Shown: positions 48,166 through 59,643, counted from the stretch's first letter. The stretch: DNA of 64,000 nt from Brachionus manjavacas (GCA_019054805.1 JAHQIY010000004.1:434001-498000), one strand, 5' to 3'. The notes: generated by a model not told the origin, from the sequence alone. Made by a program: numbers and translations.

Positions 48166-48749
48166 TAAAAAAATAAGAAGTCTTTAGCTAATTCTATTCT
48201 AATCAAACATCAAACACGTGAAAACACTTGAATCTTTATTTAAAACTAAATTTCCGAAAAGGCAATGTGTTGGGGATATTTTTGTGTAAAAGTCACAGGC
48301 AAAGTCGTTGGCCTTATTCTAAAGAAGCTAAGCTACATCTGTAAAATTTGATAGCCATTTTGATTAGAGGAACATTCATTTTGAACACCTGCTAGAATTT
48401 TTACTTTTAACTGAAATTTACCCGAAATTCAAGGTAAAAGCAAAATAATAATAATGAGAGTAATTTTAGGTAAAATTTTGTGGCACTGCTCTTTTAAAAA
48501 TTAAAAACTTTAATCTTGTTTTCTTTATCGTTGTTCACAAAATTATTTGAAAATCTTGTTAGAAAAAAATTCTTTTTTGTTAATGACAAAAAATCTTGAA
48601 TGTGCAAATTAAAAGAAGAGCAAAAAAAAAAAATTGTTGGAATAATTTAGACTTGTCTTTCTTATCTAGATGAGTCGAATTAAAATTTTAAATCCAAAAA
48701 ATTTCAAAAAGAGATTAAATATTTAAAAGAAAAATTAATCAAGAAAATT

Positions 48750-49418
48750 TTATTTGGTTAATTTTTTTCCAGTCTTAGTCACAAAAGTCCAGCCTTCATC
48801 GACTTGCTCAAAATTCTGAACCTCTTGTTCACTCAAAGCATTTTTAGGCTTTGACTCGTCACCCATCTCCACATCAGGCTCCTCATCCCCGGACTCTTCA
48901 CTGCTAGTCTTAAAAAAAATCTAATTTAAAAAGCCTAGAAGCCAAATTTTATTTTGATTACATCTTGTTCAGTTTTGCATTTTTGGGACGCCTGGATGGA
49001 TCCTTGAGCGGCCGCATAGCGCTTCATCAGCTCATCGTGCAGCTCCTGCAAGCGCTTTGCCTTGTACAAGCCGTAATAATTAGTCAGGAGTCTTGCTATC
49101 TGCAGACAAGAGTTGTCGTCCAAGATAGTGTTAAACTCGTTGTTCATTGTGTTGAAGAAAAACTCTTCTAGCTCATCATCTTCCAGATCGCCTGTCTCCA
49201 CTATCCACTCATAGGTAGCATTCAAAAACCACTCGGCTATGTCTTTGGTTTCAGAGCCGGCAAAGTCATTTGATATGGCTAGCTAAAATCTAAAATTAGT
49301 CATTTAATTTCTCGCTAGCTTGTTAACTGACTTGGAGGGCGGTCCAGTTGTCGAACACGGTCTTGGTTGCTATGTAAAAAGGATCGCTAGGATTCACTAC
49401 AAACTCATTATCATTCAT
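48750..49418 (-). CDS. TSR2: Pre-rRNA-processing protein TSR2 homolog
   Basis: A small acidic protein that escorts ribosomal protein eS26 to the 40S precursor. Three exons: 49418-49332, 49282-48962, 48908-48750, all GT-AG, joined in frame to 188 aa (human 191). Exon 1 gives FYIATKTVFDNWTALQ. Exon 2 gives LAISNDFAG, then WIVETGDLEDDELEEFFFNT and NNEFNTILDDNSCLQIARLL, the conserved WGG/TSR2 core. Exon 3 is acidic (SSEESGDEEPDVEMGDE) and ends EGWTFVTKTGKKLTK, the usual C-terminal tail. Introns are only 49-53 bp. The neighbouring intergenic DNA is transposon-rich. Appears intact. Confidence 0.95.
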
Positions 49419-51060
49419 TTTTACCTTAAAATGCAATAAACACACATGCTCTAAAATTTATTTAAATATTGAGCCGGGTGCATGCAATAACAAACATGAT
49501 TTTTTCTTTAATTAATTTATTTTAATTTTTGAAAATTGTTAAGTTGGTTCTGACAATGACTAAATCATTTTTTTAAATTCATTTGAAATTCCCTTACTTT
49601 GCTTTCGGAATCAAATTAATCACTTTTGCCAAAATATTTAGAAATTTAAAATTAGTGCTCCCTTTAAAGGTGACTGATAATCATATTTATTCTATAACAT
49701 AATTATTTGTTATTATTACGAGATAAAGTTAAAAAGAATTAAATTAAAGTTTGAAATTTTTAAAAAAAACGAAAAAAAAAAGTGTTTAAAGAAATTTTAT
49801 TAAAAAAATCAATTGTATATAATTTAAATTTTTCTTAATTTTTTATATATTTATTTCTAATAATTTATTGCGATGAAAAGATTTCTAATAAATAGTTTCA
49901 GCCTCGTTTTTCATTCCTTATTTACATACATTCACCATTTTCAATGCTTAATTGATTTTTATTTAATTTTATTTATTTGTGGTATTAATTATTTGGTATA
50001 ATAACACTTTATTTTGACTTATAAAATACCTTTATCAAGCGACTGCTTGAGTGCCAAGGTAACTTTAAGTTCATGATCATGATCACATGATTAAAACTTA
50101 ATTGATTAAAATCTTTAAAAAATGATGAAAAAAGGTTTTTTAAAAAAATACTTTTTAATTAAACAACAAAATGTTTATTATTTTGATTAAATAAAAAAAT
50201 TTTTTTTCCCAATTGATCGTTGTAAACTGATTTTTAAAAAATTTTTATTGAAAATTTTAAAGAACAATTTAAAATCCACATTAAAGCATCCAAATTATGG
50301 CTTTAAATGATATTTTAATATTAATTAAAATACATTACAGCGAAATAAGTTAAATTACTAGCTTAAAATTCAATACTAGTATATTCTGATGACATTTCCT
50401 CATTAGCCCAAATAACTCTCATCCTCAAAGACTTTTTAACATTTGTAGCCAATTTAGTACAAAATGGAAAATTAAATTTGATACTGTAAAGCCTCATATA
50501 ATAAATTTTGGTCCTCTACTATTTAATTCAGAATTTTTATATTGTCTTGAAACTCTTACTCTGAATATTGGGACTAAAAACAGTCTTAATAACCTTAAAA
50601 GGCAAATGTTTAAACTTAGACCAACTTAATAATTCAATTTTTATCTTTATTTTATTTTTTTTTTTATTTTTTTTTTGAAACTTTTAAATTTACTTCTTCT
50701 TAAAAGGAGGTTAATTCAATCAATAATAAATAAATAAATTAACTAAAATTTTTCTTTATTTAAAGTAAAATCTTTATTATTTTCCAAATTATTTACTATA
50801 AAATGGGTTCACTAGTTCTCATAATGAAGGCAACGAAAATAATTTTTTTCCTTTTTATTTTTTTCAACTGATTTTTATAATTAAAATCACAATTCAAAAT
50901 TAATTAAGACGCTTGATTGAGGCGAATATTAATTCACATTTTTCTCAATAGCAAGACTTTATTTTCTGATTCAATAAGTTGCTTTCTAATTTGAAAATTA
51001 ATTAAAAGTTCTATAACTAGACAAAAAGTAGCTTGAGTAAATTTTAAAAAAAAGAATATT
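49419..51060. other. Intergenic upstream of TSR2
   Basis: AT-rich; no gene. 50045-50190 resembles the reverse complement of 6500-6650 (TTCATGATCATGATCACATG, AAATGTTTATTATTTTGAT), a dispersed repeat. 50390-50630 is LINE-like in composition (LRQMFKLRPT-type ending) but unassigned. Confidence 0.4.
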
Positions 51061-51127
51061 GTATTAATTTTTTTTTGTTTATCTTTACCGAGCTAATGCT
51101 CCTTCAGAGTTTAAATAAAAAGTAAAT

Positions 51128-51177
51128 AATGTAAAATAAAATAAAATAAAATAAAATAAAATAAAATAAAATAAAGT
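51128..51177. repeat. AAAAT microsatellite at a LINE 3' end
   Basis: About nine tandem AAAAT units follow the LINE 3' sequence TACCGAGCTAATGCTCCTTC. Confidence 0.85.
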
Positions 51178-51179
51178 AA

Positions 51180-53700
51180 AAAGGAATATAATAAACGAAA
51201 TTAAAAGATATGTAATAAATTGATTTTTAATTTTAGAGGTTAGACATTTTTAAATATTTTAAAAATCAGGAAAAAAGGAGGATATAGTAAGGTAGCAATT
51301 ACACAATGGAGTTGGATATTCAATATATCTTGATACGAAACCTTCTTTTTATCCTTCCACCAGTCTTACAACTAATAGAACAGAATGACTCAATCCTTCG
51401 CTGACATTACTCTTACTCAACTCAAAAAGTCGATTTGAGACTGTAAGTAGATTTAGTTTATTAAAGGCTTTTTGGTGTATAATATTGGAGGGGGTATCAT
51501 ATTTTAGCTTCAAAATAGATCGAACTGCTGAATTTTGAATAACTTGTATTTTTTTGGTGTCAGTTTCTGAGAATGTTTTTAAACAAGGAAAAGAATAATC
51601 CAAAATTGATCCTATCAAGGATTTGTAAAGATTACTTATGATTAACGATTTACCCGATGTTTTTGGTTTTAGACCCCATTTCCTATTTGAAAGATATTTT
51701 ATTATATTAAGTCCTGAATTACAGCGCTCTTTCATTTCATCAACCATTGGACCAAATGTAAGTTTTGAGTCTAACGTGATACCTAGAAATTTCACTTTTT
51801 CCTCATTATTTAAGTTGCTGTCATTAATTTTAAGGTTAAGATTTATTTTAAATTTAGTTATTTTCTCAAAGATCATATAACATGACTTCTCAATAAAAAT
51901 TTTCATTTTCCATTTGAAAAGCCATATTTCAACTTCTTTTAAATACTTATTAATCACTTTTTCAAGATTTCCTATCTTTTTAAAAGTAAAAAAGGTAGCC
52001 AAATCATCTGCAAAGAGAAGAGAGTATTGGCAGAATTTTTTTTCCTTTTAATATCTCATTTATAAAAATGCTAAAAAGAAGCGGAATAATTACTGACCCT
52101 TGTGGAACTCCTGCTTTAATTGGATATTGATCACTTAAATGACCATTTTGTTTACTGTAAACAATCTTAAATGCAAAAACGATCTTATCCAATGAATATG
52201 ATAAGGAGGTAGATTTATTTTAATTAACTTATAAATTATTCCATCATGCCAAACTCGATCAAAAGCTTTAGAAATGTCAAAATATAGACAGCATACCTTC
52301 TTCTTTCTATTAAAAGACTCTTCGACTTTTTGAATGAGAAAATAAAGATTATCTGCAGTGTGCTGTGTTTTCTGAATCATGATTGCTCATGTATAAGTAA
52401 TTTATTGTTTTCAAGAAAATTATATATTCTGGTGTAAATAATACGTTCAAGTAGTTTTCCAAGACAAATTGTCATACTAATTGGACAATAGTTGTTAGGG
52501 TATTGAGTAGGAAAAGATTTCTTAGAGTTCATGGTTATGCTTGCTATTTTCCAGGATTTTGGAACCTGGCCTAGTTCCATTCTCTTTTTAAAGAGTAGAC
52601 ATATTTCAAATAAAGTCTCTAAAGGTAAATTTTTTAACACAAGATTGTGGATACGATCAAGACCAGACCCCCCTATTTCTTTAAGTTTTTTTAAAGCTTT
52701 TGTATTTTCTAAGAGAGTGATAGGTTCACATAGATTATTTTGTAATTTATTTTTTTACTATGTCCCTTATTGTTTGTGAAACTTCACAATTATCATCAGA
52801 TTCAACAAAATCAAGATGAGGGCTAAAGGTTGTGGCTAAAAGATCACCAAAAATTTTTCCTTTATCTGTATCTGAATTTTATTCTTTGCAATCTTTAACT
52901 AATGACGGCATTTGTCTTGTAGGTTTTTTTGTCCTGAACTTATTTATTTTCCTCCAAAAAGGTCTACTTGAAAGTGGATTTTTTCCTTTTTTGTTCATAA
53001 ACTCGAGCCAGTTTTAATTCCAAAATTCTTTGAGACCGAGACGTAGCTCAGATGTAAGCTTATTAAATGATACCTTTAGAGAAGGACATCTTGATTTTTG
53101 GAAAAGTTTTCTCATTTTCCTTAGTTCTTTAATTAATATTACAATATTTTTTGGTAAGCTAGATTTAAAAAACTTTTGAGAGTAGAGTGGTATACTTTTT
53201 TGAGCAGCTAGAATGATCTATTTTGAGATGTGTTTATTCAGCTCGTAAAATTTTTCCTTATAATTATTGTGTCCATATCATCAAATGGTAATTCCATTAA
53301 CTTTTCTACTTAATCTGAATATATACTTGGTTAGAAAAGGAACACCTCGTATGGCCTACCATGCCACAGTCACTGCATTTTTGTTTCAGTTTAGGGCATT
53401 GTTTTCTAAGATGATCAAGTGAATTGCAAATGAAGCAGTTAGTTTTCTTCCCGACTTGAGTTACAAGGATCTTCCAATCTTTGAATTTTTTTACACCAAT
53501 AAAATTTTAATCTTTGATTTTTTCAAATATTTGATTTTTATTTTAATTGTACCATTTTCAACTTTAATCGGAGGCTGGTCAGTGTCTTCAAGTACTATTT
53601 CGCTATTATCCCTTGAAATGTTTTCTGTTTCAAGTCTGTTTTCTTGTTTCTTTCCTACACCATTTTCAATAAAATTTTTTACTTCATTCAAGTCAGTTGT
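51180..53700 (-). mobile_element. Longest LINE copy: ORF1 zinc knuckles, RT and thumb
   Basis: Read on the minus strand from 53691: an acidic ORF1 piece, then two CCHC knuckles (CFICNSLDHLRKQC and CSDCGMVGHTRC, 53450-53350). A short remnant of the endonuclease-RT linker follows (53300-53050), so most of the endonuclease is deleted. RT: LGQVPKSWKIASITMNSKKS (52580), LGKLLERIIYTRIYNFLE, ISKAFDRVWHDGIIYKLIKI, AGVPQGSVIIPLLFSIFINE, FADDLATFF. Thumb: FLGITLDSKLTFGPMVDEMK and [20 protein letters not shown]. Typical of Jockey/CR1-group LINEs. Frameshifts near 52020, 52140 and 52380 kill it. Confidence 0.85.
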
Positions 53701-53849
53701 CAGCTGAAGCCAGTTAATCTTGAATGTACAATGTTTGAAAGGATAGTTGTAGTTTGCATCTTGTATTTCTAATTATTCATCAGCTATATATCAAGTCTGA
53801 TTTTTTTCCTAATAAGTAGTTTGGTGTCGAAATCTTCCATAAATGAGGC

Positions 53850-54485
53850 ATACCAGTTTAGAAGGCTATTAACTTTATCGCAAATTGTCTCAAAATTGTC
53901 CTGACATATTTCTCTTGAATGAAATAAAAATTAACACGAATGATTCGAACTTTTACTTTAATTTTAAAAATTACTCGTCATTAGTAAAGGCCCGAAATAG
54001 ATATGGTAGAAGAATAGTCATGTTAGTAAGAGACGGTATTGATTTGAAACAAGATTACTCATTTAATTAGTTTAGTGCAGAGCTTCTTTGTATTAAAATA
54101 TTCAATTTTTAATTTTTAGCCTTCGGCTAAGGTATTCAGTAATTTCACCATAGCCGAAGGCTAAAATAATTAATATGAATAATAAGTAAAAAGATAGGTA
54201 ATTTTCCTTTTATACTTTTCTTATAAATATCAAGTAGGTGCGGAAAATTTATAATAAGGGGTGATTTCAATGCGAAATCTAAAAGTTTAGGTTGCGTTGG
54301 AGAGAATGAAAATGGTTTGATCTTATAGGAAATTTTTAGCATAAATAAACACATTTCAGAAAAGATCGTAACTGCTGGCCAAAAAAGTTTTCCAGTTTAC
54401 ACTCAAAAGTCTTTTAAATCAAGCTTACCCAAAAAATATTATTTTATTAATCAAAGAAAGAATTAAGAGAATTAGAAGATTTTTC
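53850..54485 (+). mobile_element. LINE endonuclease segment (left part of interrupted copy)
   Basis: Plus-strand NCPDIFLLNEIKINTNDSNF, ARNRYGRRIVMLVRDGIDLK and RGDFNAKSKSLGCVGENENG: the apurinic-like endonuclease of a LINE ORF2 (the GDFNA motif is diagnostic). A 50-bp palindrome interrupts it at 54115-54164. It runs into the EN-RT linker (FPVYTQKSFKSSLPK) and is cut at 54485 by a hAT-like MITE, resuming at 56717. Confidence 0.7.
54115..54164. repeat. Short palindromic insert (CCTTCGGC arms)
   Basis: TTTTAGCCTTCGGCTA and TAGCCGAAGGCTAAAA are perfect complements separated by about 20 bases. The sequence sits inside a LINE endonuclease frame. Could fold as a strong hairpin. Confidence 0.7.
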
Positions 54486-56716
54486 CAGAGTTGTTTTTAA
54501 GTCACAAGTCTTATTTAAGTCAAGTCAATGACTATAATTTTTTTTCATTGGTTATTACTTACTGCTCCTTTTTTTAATTTTCAAAAAAAAGCTCTTTAAA
54601 AAAAAAGGTCTTTTATTGGTAAAATATTATTTAAAGCTCTTTTTAAATTTATAAAAATAATCAATGATTTTTTTTTTTGGATTTTTTAAAGAATCATATT
54701 TGAATTCTTTAATTAATTAAAGAATCATTTTGGAAATAATCAAAAGAGATAGGCTAACTTATGAACAAAATTTAGTAGATAAAGCTAAGAAGAATCTAAA
54801 ATTATTATACAAATATCTAAATGATCAACAAGTAATCAGAGAATCAATCAAAGCATTAAAGAAGTCAAACAATGAATTAACGCAAGAACCGAAAGAGATA
54901 TCAAATCTACTAAATAAATGTTTTCAAGATGTTTTTGTTATTCAACAAGATGGGGAGCTTCCACCTTTTGGAGCTGAACTAAATGAAAACTGTTCAGAAT
55001 ATATTGAAATTGAACCAAATGATATTAGTTATGAAGTGGTTTAAAAAAAATTACAAGACCTTAATCAAAATAAATCATGTGGTGTAGACAAGCTTCATCC
55101 GCTATTGCTAAAAAACTGTGCAGAAGCCTTTACTGTTCCTTTAACTTTAATTTTCAGAAAGTCTTTATCTAATATTCAGCTTCCAAAACAATTCAGATCA
55201 GCAAATATTACACCATTGTTTAAATAAGGTGATAAATCAACGGCCAGCAATTATCATCCCGTGTCTTTAAATTCAATTCCATGCAAAATAATGGAAAGCA
55301 TAATAAGAACCAAAATGGAAGACTATCTTTATAAGAACAATATTATATCTAAAGAACAGCATGGATTTGTCAAGAAAAAGTCATGTACATCTAATCTTAT
55401 GGAAACTCTAGATTTCATCTCAATGAGTCAAGACAAAAGTATTCCTGTTGATGTAATTCTGCTAGATTTTGCGAAAGCATTTGATACTATTCCGCACAGA
55501 CGACTAATAGCTAAATTGAAAGCGTATGGCTTTGATGGTCTGACACTAAAATGGATTGAAGCTTTCTTGAAAAATAATAGACAACGAGTTGTTCAAGGTG
55601 AAATTTTGTCGGATTGGGTTGAGATTTTTAGCGGTGTACCACAAGGATCAGTGATTGGTCCACTTTTGTTCGTTTTGTATATCAATGATCTACCAAAAGG
55701 AATAGAGAATATTGTCAAAATGTATGCAGATGATACAAAAATATTCTCGCAAACGGTTTCAGAAATATGCGCAGTGAAACTTCAATCAGATTTAAATTTA
55801 ATTTTCAAGTGGACTTAAGATTGGCTTCTTCCCTTCAACACATCAAAATGTGTGGTTATGCATTACGGTCATAAAAACAAAGAATTCACTTATTTTATTA
55901 ATGGTAAACAGTTATCAACGTCTGAAACCGAAAGAGATCTTGGAGTTATCTTCAATACAAATCTCAAATGGAAAAACCAAGTAATAGAGGCTACAAACAA
56001 AGCAAATCAAATGTTGGGTCGCATCAGGAAATCATTCGCTCGTTTTGATTGTAAGTTATTTAGATCATTGTATTTAACTTTTGTTCGTCCTCTTTTGGAA
56101 TTTGCTGTGCCTGTATGGTCTCCATTTCTTAAGTCGGATTGTGAGAATCTTGAGAGGATTCAACGCAGAGCTACGAAATTTGTTTCTTCAATTAAAAACA
56201 AACCGTATGAAAGCAGATTGAAGGCTTTAAACATTCCAAATCTGGTGGAAAGAAGAAAAAGAGGTGATCTAATTCAATTATACAAGTTCATGCATGGAAT
56301 AGAATTGGTTGAAAAAAGCAACAATTTTAATGTCACCAAAATCCAAGGAAGAGGTCACTGCTTCAAATATCATAAAGAAATTTCGAGGCTCCAACATAGA
56401 GATATCTTTTTTTTTCAACAGAACCGCTAACATATGGAACTCACTGCCAAATCAATTAGTTGAAGCTCCTAATGTTAACAGCTTTAAAGCAGGCATTGAT
56501 TGCTGGATGAGCAGCAATCAATCACATCAGCTGTCATAGTGTGCCTTATCAGCACACTCGCTGGCTAGCCATCTACAGTCAAAACTACTACTACTACTAC
56601 TATATTTATTTTTAGTTTTAAAATCAGAAAATTAATTGACTTGACTTAATTTCACTAAATAAAGAAAAAAAAGATTTGTGACTTAGACTTAAAACTGTGA
56701 CTTAAAAACAAGACTG
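54486..56716. mobile_element. hAT-like MITE split by a CR1-like LINE
   Basis: The left end CAGAGTTGTTTTTAAGTCAC and the right end, ending GTGACTTAAAAACAAGACTG, match the ends of the 4750-5034 element, with AAGTCAAGTCA subterminal units on both sides. The about 1.9-kb CR1 copy (54721-56595) lies between. Flanks ATTTTTCC and ATTTTATC are only partly alike. The surrounding LINE resumes after 56716. Confidence 0.65.
54721..56595 (+). mobile_element. CR1-like LINE, near-complete RT ORF
   Basis: Frame 1 (54730-55044) is the pre-RT helical part (LLYKYLNDQQVIRESIKALK). The RT frame (55261-55818) has EQHGFVKKKSCTSNLMETLD, DVILLDFAKAFDTIPHRRLI, FSGVPQGSVIGPLLFVLYIN and MYADDTKIF, all expected catalytic motifs. 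The C-terminal frame (55852-56430) continues as in 5201-5776, then WNSLPNQLVEAPNVNSFKAG in a third frame. It ends with an ACT trinucleotide tail near 56595. Only a few breaks: stops near 55044, 55227 and 55818 and a frameshift near 56405. The youngest-looking LINE here, 5' truncated (no endonuclease). Confidence 0.9.
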
Positions 56717-57200
56717 AATTTTATCTAAAAAAACAGGTGTCCTTCTCTAAAGATAATTTTTAATAAGCCTAAATCTGAGGCACGTCTAACTCTTAAAGAA
56801 TTTTAGAATGAAAACTGGCAAATTTTTATAAATAAAATGGCAAAGAATGCTTTATCAAGCAGGCCTTTTGAAAAAAATAAATAAGTTCAGATCTAAGAAA
56901 TGTTCAAAAAAAATACCATCATTACTCAAAGATGGTATTGGGTTAAGACAGAAAAAGATAAAGGAAATTCTTTGGAAATATCTTAGCCTCAACTTTTAGT
57001 CCTCGTATAGATTTTGTTGAATCAGAGGATAGTTTTAAAAAATCACTAACCATTACAGACATTATTGACTCCATCTTCCAGTTGAGTACTCGTCCTGAAG
57101 AAAATATTTTGATACAGTATACTCACCACTTCCCCTCATTGCTAGGATGCTTTGATCAATTTTTGCGTCTACCAAACTTTTAAAAATATCAAAAATTTCA
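56717..57200 (+). mobile_element. LINE ORF2 linker, right part of interrupted copy
   Basis: Resumes with GTGTCCTTCTCTAAAGATAA (equivalent to 53085-53060 on the minus strand) and encodes NKPKSEARLTLKEF and SSRPFEKNK before stops. Together with 53850-54485 it forms one older LINE. Confidence 0.55.
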
Positions 57201-57439
57201 GATAAACATTTTTTTTGATTATTTGTATATTCTTTTATCTTATTATTAAAGCCTTAAAATTATCTATTTTACTTAGATTTTCCATTTTTTACCTTTAATA
57301 TCGTTTGTTGTATAATAATCTCTTTTAAAATTATCGATAGACCACATTATTTGACAGAAAAAATAAAAAATTTAACTTATCATGGATGCTTGAATTCTTT
57401 AAGTTTTTTTATTATAGAATCAGATCTTGAATAAAATTC

Positions 57440-58020
57440 ATTTTCATCTTCGGCTATTTTTACGCTCTTTATTCTTCCCAAAAATTTCACTGACAAGGTT
57501 TTCTTGGTCTTTTTTTTCCACTTTAAATTCATTTAAGACCCTTATCACAATTTTTATCAAATGATTGCAACATAACATAAAACTTGAATTTTTAAAAAAA
57601 ATTTTTAAATGCAGACCGTATAGATTGATCATCATCGGTGATAAAACACCTAATTTTCTCTAGCTTTTTTTCATTTAACAAGTCATATTTTTTTAGCTCC
57701 ATTGCGAATAATAAATAAGCTTGCTTGTCTTGATGCAAAAGTACCATGATTGGACCAATAAATACTGGATGAGAGTCATTTGTTGCCTTGCACAGTGACA
57801 AATTCTTATATGATAAATTAGTCACAAAATATTTTCCAATATGTAGTGTCAATGTTCACCATACTGAAATTCCGATCAGAAATGCAAAATCTTTTTTAAT
57901 GGCAATTACTATGACAGTAATATTTGAAATCAACTCACATTTAAATTTTACTTTCTCTCTGTTTTTTAAGGCATCAACAAATTCATCATGTGTTTTTATA
58001 TTATTGCTATTGGTCTGTAA
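57440..58020 (-). pseudogene. MULE (Mutator-like) transposase remnant
   Basis: Minus-strand pieces: MVNIDTTYW (first catalytic Asp region), YFVTNLSYKNLSLCKATNDS, HPVFIGPIMVLLHQDKQAYL, IRCFITDDDQSIRSAFKNFF (second acidic motif) and SSFMLCCNHLIKIV (zinc-like C..H). The order D, HPVFIGPxxxH, ITDxxxAIRxAF, C..H is that of the MULE transposase domain. Two frameshifts split it (57852-57592 and 57635-57444 are the longest frames). No flanking inverted ends were recognised. Confidence 0.75.
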
Positions 58021-58030
58021 ATATTTATGA

Positions 58031-58189
58031 GATGTAAGCTGGCTTCTAGATCGAGCTAGAGTTGACAGAAATCCTGTTGCCGAAACGAAACTTACAAACC
58101 CACAAAGTACCTTAAGAAGCGGCTCAATGAAGCTCGCTCAACTGGAACCCGGAGAAATCAAAGTGTGCGAAAGCCAGTTGACCGGCTGA
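58031..58189 (+). CDS. Unrecognised 52-codon open frame in GC-rich island
   Basis: Open from the base after a TGA to a TGA at 58187: DVSWLLDRARVDRNPVAETK, LRSGSMKLAQLEPGEIKVCE. Base composition is near half GC, unlike the surrounding DNA but like 58440-59330 downstream. No domain is recognised. It may be the upstream part of the same element or gene as the RING cassette, separated by about 290 bp of AT-rich sequence. Confidence 0.25.
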   Translation, partial: DVSWLLDRARVDRNPVAETKLTNPQSTLRSGSMKLAQLEPGEIKVCESQLTG

Positions 58190-58482
58190 ACTTTGATACG
58201 ATCAAATGTTAAGCCAATGTACATTTACAGCATCGATAATCTTAACTCCTTTTACTTTTCCTTCTATTATTTTTTCTAAAATCAAATTAATCAGCCTAAA
58301 TAGCCCAAATCTAACTCTTTCACTCACTTAATAGAGTTTAATTGGCTCTAGTCAGTGCCCAAAAATCTAAATCTATGTCAACCCCAATTCGATGCAAAGT
58401 ACATTTGCAATTGAAATAAATATTCAAAATTAGTATTCAAAGCGAATACTAATTGAGGAGCTCAATAGGGATTCGGGAAGGT

Positions 58483-58634
58483 AAGGTCTAATAAGAACCG
58501 TTGTACTTGGTCCGTGCCGCAACTTCCATAAGACGAACTTCGCATTTGTACGGTACGAAAACCCGGCCATCTATCAGGAAGCCGTCGAATTTCTGAACGG
58601 GCCAGGTACCGAAATTTGGTTTTGCGCTGAATAA
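58483..58634 (+). pseudogene. RRM-like C-terminal half
   Basis: The frame reads IRTVVLGPCRNFHK then TNFAFVRYENPAIYQEAVEF and LNG before a TAA at 58632. NFAFVRY resembles RNP1 of an RNA recognition motif, and AIYQEAVEFLNG resembles its second helix. The RNP2 half was not found upstream (stop at 58480). The frame overlaps the coiled-coil frame (open from 58597), a +1 shift away. Confidence 0.4.
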
Positions 58635-59311
58635 GAAACCATTTCAAACCCACCACGTGCTACAAGACACGCCAGCAACACTACGATTCGACAATCTCGA
58701 ACAAATAGAGCAGCTCATACGCGAGCTAATGGCTCAACACCGAGGACAATTAACCGAGCTAGACCGCCTCAAGGAATCGAACCGCCAATTAGAGAAGCAG
58801 GTACAAGCGTCACAACAGCAGACGACGCTGCAACAACAAGAACTAGGAGCGGCGAGGGAAGCAAACCAAGTGTTGGTCAACCAGGTTCAAGGACTGACTG
58901 AACAGGTGGAGAGTCTCCAAGAGATTACCCAGCTGCTTCTTGAACCTAAAGCTGGGGCTCCCAGCCGCGAGTCAACACCCACCTTAGACGCAGTAGTCAC
59001 TCGAACATGGATACCGCTGCCGATCAGGCAACAAATGGGGCAAGCCCAGAATGAGAAGTCACGGGAAGCCGAGTTTATCCCGATAGCAGAGCTCAGTCCT
59101 CTACCAAAAGCGAAAAGTCATAACTTCTCGGCTGGCAGTTGCGTGGTATGCATGGATGATTTTAGCAATGTTATTAAGCGTATTTAGCACGCAGTGTGGA
59201 CACCTCTTCTGCGAGCCCTGCATGAGGCGATGGGTTAAAGCTGAACAATGCCGTTGCCCACAATGTCCCGCGCGGTTGGGTCGAAATTACTACAGCCGAC
59301 TCCACTACTAA
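58597..59311 (+). CDS. Coiled-coil plus C3HC4 RING protein, frame-broken
   Basis: First frame (58597-59187): about 130 residues of glutamine-rich coiled coil (LEQIEQLIRELMAQHRGQLT, QQQTTLQQQELGAAREANQV, VESLQEITQLLLEP), then a Pro/Ser linker and CVVCMDDFSN, the first two RING cysteines. The next frame (+1) supplies STQCGHLFCEPCMRRW and CRCPQCPARLG, completing C-x2-C...C-x-H-x2-C-x2-C...C-x2-C, and stops at 59311. So one +1 shift splits the RING. Such proteins are usually E3 ubiquitin ligases; no substrate can be inferred. GC content and codon use differ sharply from all neighbours. It could be an accessory ORF of a retroelement, a recent transfer, or a decayed host gene. The start is not fixed: no ATG precedes the coiled coil (first ATG about 58728). 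Confidence 0.6.
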
Positions 59312-59409
59312 CTTCATAGAGCTATTCATTTTCTTTTTTTTTGTAGTTGTCGCCAATGTTTTTCTTTTTGTTTTTGCCTGTTTTTTTGGCACCTGAGCCA
59401 CTCTTTACT

Positions 59410-59639
59410 GAGGGGAAGGTGTGTTGAGACTCAAAGCTTGACACTACAAACGCCTCATTTCTCTAGTCCCTATTTCTTTATTTTGTTAACGCATGTTTTC
59501 AATTCATCTTCTAAAGCACATGTTCTAGCTACTTTATAAACCCCTATCTCTTTTGTTATAATTTTTGTGGATTCCAATAAACTATTAACTTAATTTTACA
59601 TTTGTTCCATCCTAGTGTTCCCACCCTAAAGTCACTTCC
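59410..59639 (+). mobile_element. Candidate LTR with polypurine tract
   Basis: GAGGGGAAGG (59410-59419) is a typical polypurine tract, directly followed by TGTGTTGAGACTCAAAGCTT. A TATA-like TTTATAAACC (about 59532) and an AATAAA (about 59576) follow in LTR-like order. A CACTTCCA near 59639 is a possible CA terminus. No second LTR, primer-binding site or pol gene is in the window. The alternative is an ordinary 3' untranslated region with a polyadenylation signal. Confidence 0.35.
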
Positions 59640-59643
59640 AAGT

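Noticed and set aside
56600-58030. 5' LTR partner for the candidate LTR at 59420
   Set aside because: No second TGTGTTGAGACTC sequence was found upstream in the window, so a complete LTR element is not claimed.
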